Positions 56,781-64,000 of a stretch of 64,000 nucleotides of DNA are shown here, in pieces. The translations under genes were made by a program, and so were the position numbers. Under the pieces are notes generated by a model, which searched no databases, was not told where the DNA came from, and was given only the letters and a program-made list of their open reading frames with translations. This DNA comes from Anthonomus grandis grandis. Its lineage: Eukaryota; Arthropoda; Insecta; Coleoptera; Curculionidae. Numbering within the stretch: the stretch's first letter is position 1; each line of letters starts with the position of its first letter. Location of the stretch: positions 6,489,167 through 6,553,166 of the forward strand of contig NC_065547.1 in the NCBI RefSeq assembly GCF_022605725.1, read 5' to 3'.

Positions 56781-58380
56781 CAAACTTTCTCAATCTACAA
56801 CTAATATTTTGCAAACAATATTAATTGTGTATTCAGAAAGTTAAATTTATGTGCAAATATGTTAATTTTGCTTAAATTTTAAGTTATGGTCGATTTTTTA
56901 AATTTATATAATGGCAAAAAAATTAATTATATAAAAATATTTTTGTGTCCAAAAACTTTTAATTTTGTTTGAAAATGCTAAAATAGGCATCTAAACAATT
57001 TAATTAAGAAATTTGTGGACAAATTTTCAAATTTGTATTTTGCTTAGTTTTTGATTTTTTTTTATCCAAAACTTTATTTTTTTTAAAATTGCTTAACTAT
57101 GTAGACATCAAATTAATTTAATTGAGGAAATTTAGTGCAAATTTTTAAACGTGTATTTTGCTTAGTTTTATGATTAATAAATTAGAGTTATGGTTAATTT
57201 CTTAAATTTTAATAGAAAAAAAATTATTTTCTTCAAATTTTGTTTTCTCAAAAACTGTTTTTTTTAAATCCTCAAATACTTTTCCAATTAATTTCATTTT
57301 TAAATTTTTAGATTTTTATGTTGCTTAATTTTCTAATGTTTGTATTGCTTATTTTGTTAGTTATGGTATTTTCCAAATTTTGATTTAAAAAAAAACAGAT
57401 TTTTTTGCTCAAAATCTGTTCATTTTGTTTAAAAATCCTTAAATACATCTCCAAATAATTTAATTTTTAAATGTATGTGCAAATTTGCAGATTTTAATGT
57501 TGCTTAGTTTTTAATGAGATCAGTTATTTATTTCTCAAATGTTTATTGAAAAAACAATATTTTCCAAAAAAGATTCTTTCTTTTAAAAGCTTTTAGTTTT
57601 TTTGTAAAACGCTAAAATCGGTGTTAAAAATCAATTTAATTGAAGAATTCGGTAACAAATTTTCTAACGTGTATATTGCTTAGTTTTTAAATTATGGTCG
57701 ATATCTCAAATCCTTATAAAAAAAAATATCAAAAAAAAATTGTAAAACCTTTTTACTGTTTTCATAAAAGCTAAAATATGTGTCTTTTTTTTATAGATCT
57801 AATTTTTAATTGAGAACAAAATGCTTTTCCTAAAATAAAGTTTTCTACTAATTTTATTTTATAATTTTAAAATTCTTTTTATATCAATTTAATTGTTAAA
57901 TTTATGTGCAAATTTTTAAATTTTGCTCAAATTTTAAATTATGGTCAATTGACAAAAACATTAATTACACAAAAATTTTTTTTTTATTAAAAACTTTTAC
58001 TTTTATTTGAAAATGCTGAAATAGGTATCTAATCAATTTAATTGAGGGATTTGTGTACAAATTTTCAAATTTGTATTTTGCTTAGTTTTGGATTTTTTTA
58101 TCATAAGCTAAAATATGTAGGCATCAAATTAATTTAATTGATTAATTTCTGAGTTATTTTCAATTTCTCAAACTTTCATTAGAAGAAAATGTTTTCCTTC
58201 AATTTTTTTTAAGATCTGTTTTGTTTTTTTGTTAAATTCTGAATATTTTTTCCAGTCAATTTAATTGCAGAATTTTTATGCATATTTTCAAATTTGTATT
58301 TTGCTTAGCTTTTAAGTTATGGTCAATTTATCAAATTTTCATTAAAAAATAAATAATTTTTCACAAAAATTTATTGTATT
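56781..58380. repeat. ~170 bp degenerate tandem repeats, block 2
   Basis: Same family as block 1, resuming directly after the LINE. TTGCTTAGTTTT landmarks near 56865, 57050, 57160, 57340, 57495, 57680 and 58075, with poly-A/T stretches. Confidence 0.65.
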
Positions 58381-58389
58381 GTCGTATTA

Positions 58390-59060
58390 TTTAGAACTTC
58401 TATGAATAATGCTGTTAATGTATTTTTAATATAACCAGTAGACATAGTAGAACTCTGATAAGAAGATTCATCTGCAGTATTGAAATTTGCTGCTACATTA
58501 GCAATTATTGTAGTGGAATTATTATTACAAGAAGAACTTGCTGATACTATACTATACCAACTGTGTTTGGATTATCTATTTATGCTGCTAGTGTAGTTTT
58601 AGTTAAATTTATTACAGTAGATTTGGTTGGGTTTGAAGATTCTAGTAGATCAGTATTGGCAGAAGAGGAATCTGTTGCGTCATCTATTAAAATTGTAGAA
58701 ACGTATTAAAAGTGTTAATCGTATTTGAAACATTCGTATCCACGACTAACCCAACTATTTTTGTATCATTGAAATCTTTTATTGATAATTATATTGTATT
58801 TTTATTATAATCAGTATTACTTTAGTAAAAAGATTCATCTGCCATATTGATATTTGATGCTACATAAGAAACTGTCGTGCTCGAAGAACTTGTAATTTTT
58901 GGTTAATCCCATGACTGATGTGGTTGGTGTAATTTCAGTGACAGTAAATGCACAAGAATGGCTTATATCAGAAAATTCTATATCTGTACTAGGATGCAAC
59001 ATCATAGAAAACTCCAGATAACAAATCTGTTGCGTCATCGATATTTTAGTTGAATGACTC
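58390..59060 (-). pseudogene. duplicated Ser/Thr/Asn-rich coding remnant
   Basis: Two ~360 bp direct units (GATTCATCTGC landmark at 58465 and 58834; GCGTCATC at about 58678 and 59032). Read on the minus strand both encode a similar pattern: DDATD, then Ser/Thr-rich text (TDLLESSNPTKSTVINLTKT in one; TVTEITPTTSV in the other), then SSSxxSTT...NxNxADES. Frame breaks occur between segments. The family is unknown. The composition recalls mucin-like or extracellular repeat proteins, but this is a guess. It interrupts the degenerate satellite field. Confidence 0.4.
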
Positions 59061-59149
59061 TGTTCACTATAAAAATTTTAAACATGAATCTGTTAAATAT
59101 AAAATTGTAGTTGACTAACTATTAACCCAGCTGTCTCAATTAGATCATA

Positions 59150-60460
59150 TTTTGTTCAGTCATAGAGTCATAGTGAGTTCCTTTTGTATTTTTTAAAAAA
59201 CGCTGAAATAGGTGTCCAATCACTATGAATAAAAAAATTGTATAATACATAGTTTTAAACGTTTATATTACTTTTTGAATTATGGCCAGTTTCTTAAATT
59301 TTTTTTCCACAAAAATTTTGCAAACAATTGAAAATTTTGTGTGCAAATTTTTAAATCTATACATTGCCTAGTTTTTCAGTTAGTTTCAGTTTGTTTTTCC
59401 TCAATATTTCGTTTTCTTACAATCGATATGAAATCAGTAATACAATCTTAAATCAATTTTTTAACGTGTATATTGATAAGTTTTTAGTTATGGTAAATTT
59501 CTCAAATTTTAATTGGAAAAAAATGTTTTTCCTCCAAAAAATTTTTTCTCTGAATCTTTATACCTTTTTTAAAAATGATGAAATAGATGTCTAATAAATT
59601 TAACCAATAAATTTGTGTGCAAATTTTCAAAACTTTTTTTTTCTTTTTTCGTTTTTGTGTTATGGTCAATTTCTTAAATTTAAATCTTGAAATACGTCAT
59701 TATTTAATTTTATTGCTAAATTTATGTGCAAACTTTCAGATTTTTATGTTGCTTAGTTTTTGCTTTATGAATTATTCGTAAAATTTTTTAGATACTTAGA
59801 TTTTTTTTAAAACGCTAAAATAGGTGTCTATTTTGTTTTATTAAAGAATTTGTGTACAAATTTTCTAACGTGTATATTGGTAAGTTTGTAAGTCAATTTC
59901 TTAAATTTTGATTAGAGAAAAAAATCTTTATCCTCAAAAATTAAAAAAAAAATGCTGAATTAGGTGTCCAATCAATGTAACTAGAGAACTTGGGTTGCAA
60001 ATTTTCAAATCTGCATTTTTCTTAGCTTTTGGGTTATGGTCAATTTCTTAAAATTGTTTTAAAAAAAAATTGTTACAATAAAAGGTTTTTTTTTCAAAAA
60101 CTTTCAATTTTCTTCAGAAACGCTAAGTGTTTAATCAATTTAAATGAGGAATTTGCGTACACATGTTCTAATGTGTATATGGCTTAGTTTTTTAGTTATG
60201 ATTTATTTCTCAATTTTTTATTGGAAAAAAAATATTTTCTTGGAAAAATTTTTTTGTCTTTTTACTTTTTTTTATTTCTCCAATCAATTTAATGAAAGAA
60301 TTTGTGTCAAAATTTTTAAACCTATAATTTGCTTGAAATTGAAATATTGAAAAAAAATTTAATCCAATTTTTTTAAGTATTTTGCATAGTTTTTGAATTA
60401 TGGTCAATTTCTCAAATTTTTTGTGAAATAAAATTATGTTAAAAAAAAATTCCTTATATT
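59150..60460. repeat. ~170 bp degenerate tandem repeats, block 3
   Basis: Landmarks as in blocks 1 and 2 (for example near 59360, 59480, 59750, 59870, 60025, 60180, 60385). Open frames here are low-complexity shadows. Confidence 0.65.
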
Positions 60461-61510
60461 TTTTCCTTTTTTTCTTACGAATTTATTGTAAGTATGTTTA
60501 TCATACAACAAACTGTTTTCAAGATGTCTTCACATAAAGCGATGAAGCATCTTTTTTTCCAGCCGACTTCTCTTTGTCAAATATCTTCATTTCTATTGGT
60601 CATTATAGAGAAAATTTATATAAAGTAAAATTGTAGATTGGACTTTTTCCTAACAAATTCATTTAAACCATTTTTGTCACGCACTAAACTGTTTTCAAGA
60701 TATCTTGACATGAAACCACTGATTACTTTTCTTTGATTCATCCGATTCTATTTTTCAAGTTTTCTCGGTTTCTGATAGTCGTGCAAAATTCATAGAGAGC
60801 AAACTTGTAGAATGGACTATTCCCTAACGAATTTACTATAAATATTTGTATCTTAACCTAAACTATCTTAGAGTTACGTTGATTTTAACTACGGAACATC
60901 CTTCTTTCGTCAATCTGACCCAATATTAACAGTAATTTTAATTTGACTGTCTGGGTACGCAATCAATTTTTGACTTCTTTAAATCCCACACTCAGAGTAT
61001 TACTATTTTCCCTGTGTTATTCTTAGTTATTATTATCGTCATATCATCTGAGAAACTATTTGTCCCACGGTATTCTTGGTTTGAGAGGGAAGGTATATAC
61101 AATAAACAAAATTGCTTCCAGTATTATTACCTGTGGTATATATATTATGATTATTATTTTTGAAAATGAGGAAATAACGATTCATAGAGCACCTTTTTGT
61201 TTTTTAGCCGACTCAATTTTGCCAGAAATCTCAGTTTGTATTGGCCGTACAAGAAATTTTATAGTAAACAAACTTCTAGACTATACTCTTCCCAAATGAA
61301 TTAATTATTAGCATTTCTCTTGTATACCTAACCGTTTTCAAGATATCTTGACACGAAGCCACTGACATCATTTCTTTGATCCATCCGACTCCAATTTTAC
61401 AAGTTTTCTGGATTTCTGTCGATCGCACAAAAAAATCAATCAAAAACAAAATTGTAGATTAGACCCTACCCGAGCGAATTCATTATAAGGATTTTTCTTA
61501 TAAGCCAAAG
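60461..61510. repeat. diverged ~175 bp repeats, main block
   Basis: Four or more units with TTTTCAAGATATCTTGACA, AGCCGACT..., TTGTAGA.TGGACT and CCTAACGAATT.A (near 60510-60660, 60690-60840, 61180-61300, 61340-61500). Homologous to 53330-53640, so this family flanks the ~170 bp repeat field on both sides. Confidence 0.7.
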
Positions 61511-62831
61511 GGTTTTTATTATTTATTCAAAATCACCCTGTGCACCAAGATTCTTTTAAGGCGAGCGGCTGTACTTTAAAAGCGCTATCCGCCAAACTTA
61601 CCGCGAAAGTTTCCTTAATCAAGAAAACTCTGTGGGCTAAGCTGAAATATTAGTTTTCTCTGTCAAAAGCGTTTTTAAGTTAAGTCTTCTGTTCTCTGAA
61701 CTGGTAACCTGCCTTTTCCCCCCGTCAAGAGGGCAGGGGGATCGACTTTTCCGAACTTTTATATAAAGCGACTTTTTTTCTAAATTTTTTTGATTCGACC
61801 TCGCTATGCATATGCCACAAATAAAAACTTTTATTACCGGAGAAATGCAAAAAGCTTGAGAGGGTGCTTTGCGAGAGAGCGAGAGAGAGAGAGGAAATAC
61901 GTTTTAATATTAGATTCGTAGCAACTCGTATTTTCAAGTGCTGCCTGGCAAAATCGTTTTCAATTTCTTTGGCTTCCCCCCTCACGGTTTTTGATATTAA
62001 AATAAGTTTAGCGATAGTTTATGAAAAATTTAATAAAGCGCTCGGGCTTTGTGAAAAGACGCCTCCCACTTCGCGTTATTAGAATAATTGTTATTGTTGA
62101 GTTGAGGGTGTTCTTTTCCTTTCATCTGTCAACCGGAAAAATGTAATAAAGTCGTTAATGGATTTTGTCCGTAAGGAAAATACAAGTAACTTAAAAAAAT
62201 GCAAGAAATAGAGATTTTTTAATGAAATGCGCATCGAGTCCATTTAAGTTATGCCTCAAAAACCATTTTTTTAAATGTCTTAAATATACCGATAGACACT
62301 AAAAATGTCCACTGCTGTTCTAAAGTGAGATGCAACATGTCTTGCTAATAAAAAAAAATACACGAACTTGGCACTGTGCCGTTGTTGGCAAACAATAAAG
62401 AAAAAAGATACGTGCGATGTTAAAAAAAAAAGAAACAGACGAACCGGGAGGGTTAAATCCCTTTCGCTCTATAAAACACGAATGTCATAAAGCCATACAT
62501 ATGACTACGTTACACGAAATTCGCTGACATACTATACGTACTTTGAAATCGATACATTATTACCAGATTTATATATCACTGTTATACTTCCTTTTACTTG
62601 CAGTCTTTTAATGTTTAAATAGTTTGGAAATTACTGAATAAAATATAGGATTTTAAAAATCTGAACGTGCTTAGTGATCGTTTGCCAATTTTTAAAAAAT
62701 TATTAAAATTTCTTATATTTTTTTAAATATTTTTAACCCCAATAAATACAAAAAGGAATTGAACACATTTCGACACTAAAAAGTAAGCAGATGGATCTTC
62801 AGTTTATAAGTTACTAAAGAACTTATTTTTT
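61511..62831. other. non-coding, unassigned
   Basis: Less AT-rich, apparently non-repetitive DNA with a GAGAGAGCGAGAGAGAGAGAG tract at about 61873. Minus frame 61725-61985 and plus frame 61864-62082 overlap on opposite strands with no domain. From about 62760 on, this may be the 3' end of the mariner element. Confidence 0.4.
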
Positions 62832-63889
62832 TTACTCCCCTCCCCTCGCCACACATCTTTCCATACGTTTTTTCCATTGATCGAAGCAGTGCTGGAAGTC
62901 TTCTTTGGTGAGGGCCTTTAGGAGCTCTGCCGTTTTTTGCTTTACCGCTTCCATCGACTCAAATCGGGTCCCTTTCAAAGCAGATTTTATCTTCGGAAAC
63001 AAAAATACTCGCACGAGGCTAAATCTGGCGAATACGGCGCGTGTTTGAGCACTGGAGTGCGCTTACCGGCCAAATACTGCTTCACAGATAGCGCGTTATT
63101 GGCAGGTGCGTTGTCCTGGTGCAAAATCCGCGAGTTGTTTTTCCACAATTCAAGCCGTTTCTTACGAACTCGTTCTCGCAGTATTGCCAAAACTGACAAA
63201 TAGTAAATAGTAAGTCTGGTTGACAGTCTAACCCTCTGGAACCCATTCAGTCAGCACGATACCGTTAATGTCGAAAAAAACGATCAACATTGCTTTGAAT
63301 TTTGATTTGGACATTCATGCTTTTTTTATTCTGGTCGATTCAGGCGTCTTCCAATGCATCGATTGCCGCTTGGTTTCAATATCCTATTGAAAAATCCACG
63401 TTTCGTCCCAAGTAATAAGGATCTTTTTCTAACCTTTCAAGGAAATCTGAGCAGACCTGTTGACGCAAGAGCTTTGGGTCAGAGTTTTTTGGCACCAACT
63501 TCGCACAGACTTTTGTCATGTGGTCATGTGTAATTCCCCGTGTAAAATTTTTCTAACCATTTCTTTATCGGCGTTTACAGCCTCGGCAATCATCTGGGTT
63601 CTCATTCGACGATCTGCACGCATAATTTGGTTGATTTTGGTCACTGTTTCAACTCAGGGCGACCTGAGCGCTGGTCATCTTCAGTGCTCTCTCGGCCCTC
63701 ACTAAAGCGCTTACACCACTCAAAAACACATGCACGAGAGAGAGAATTTTCTCCATAGGCCTTTTGCAACAATTTATAGCACTCAGTCGGAGTTTTTTTC
63801 AATTTAACGAGAAATTTAAGATTGATGCGTTGCTCTTGTTTTTCGTCACACATGGTTTTCGGCACGAGAAAAAAACACGTTCGTTTCAA
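62832..63889 (-). pseudogene. mariner transposase (DD34D type), inactivated
   Basis: Minus strand. N-terminal helix-turn-helix INLKFLVKLKKTPTECYKLL and SLSRACVFEWCKRFSEGR (63820-63690), then GRPELKQ. The first catalytic region reads WDETWIF (about 63400, usually GDETW), with ETKRQSMHW after it. The second is HQDNAPANNALSV (about 63108). The third, SPDLASCEYFCF (about 63010), has Glu where this family has Asp. The C-terminus DFQHCFDQWKKRMERCVARG ends at the stop at 62832. Full-length layout (about 345 residues) but several stops and frameshifts (about 63640, 63310, 63200, 63000). The start is the ATG at 63887-63889 or the one 12 codons later. Confidence 0.88.
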
Positions 63890-64000
63890 AACGCTACTGC
63901 ACGAATACTATAATAGTGACGAAAACGTGTTTTGGTAAGTGCATAGACAAGATATCTAGATACCCAATGCACTACACGTTTTTAGGCACGCAGTCTCGTT
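63890..64000 (-). mobile_element. mariner 5' non-coding end, runs to window edge
   Basis: Upstream of the transposase start on the minus strand. The terminal inverted repeat should lie here or just beyond the window. No matching repeat could be fixed at the 62.7 kb side. Confidence 0.4.

Noticed and set aside
62937..63203. Plus-strand ORFs at 62937-63203 and 63460-63705
   Set aside because: Antisense shadows of the mariner transposase.

Overview
This window is AT-rich eukaryotic DNA made almost entirely of old, broken and nested transposable elements and satellite arrays. The mix of families (mariner and other Tc1-like elements, piggyBac-like ends, Mutator-like MULE elements, pogo/Tigger, Penelope-like, BEL/Pao and several Jockey/CR1-type LINEs) fits an arthropod, most likely an insect. 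A beetle is possible, but nothing here proves it. I recognised no single-copy host gene. Every coding stretch with recognisable homology belongs to a transposon, and nearly all carry stops or frameshifts. The window therefore looks intergenic, intronic or pericentromeric.

Layout. 1-3091: satellite with ~129 bp sub-repeats inside a ~1.1 kb higher-order unit. 3092-4600: non-coding, with a hammerhead-like RNA motif. 4601-7610: piggyBac-like end, then a DNA transposon of an unnamed family starting CTGCCG. 8890-14170: degenerate repeats holding a complete-ended Tc1/mariner-type element (9669-11599, TA target duplication) and LINE pieces. 14262-16024: LINE. 17413 to ~21655: a long-TIR DNA transposon that received a Penelope-like fragment (13 bp duplication) and, inside its transposase gene, a second CTGCCG element (TACT duplication). 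24350-26030: five-unit satellite.

26035 to ~35470: the best-resolved nest. A minus-strand LINE ORF1 is split by an 8130 bp MULE (27157-35286) flanked by a perfect 9 bp duplication. The presumed long intron of that MULE holds a second, zinc-finger MULE-like element, a 587 bp MITE that sits inside an intron of the second element, and a 380 bp TA-flanked MITE.

38480-42840: a degraded BEL/Pao retrotransposon. 44977-50710: a LINE interrupted by a block containing a MULE-like element that lost its catalytic core. 50711-52007: Tigger transposase. 53330-61510: diverged ~170 bp repeats interrupted by LINE fragments, an (AAT)n microsatellite and a duplicated Ser/Thr/Asn-rich coding remnant. 62832-63889: mariner transposase running toward the window edge.

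The elements do not cooperate as a pathway. Their relations are insertional, and the target-site duplications give a relative order of events. The points most worth following are the two hammerhead-like motifs with covarying stem I, the CTGCCG family with its palindromic subterminal repeats, and the reconstructed nesting at 26-35 kb and 17-21 kb.
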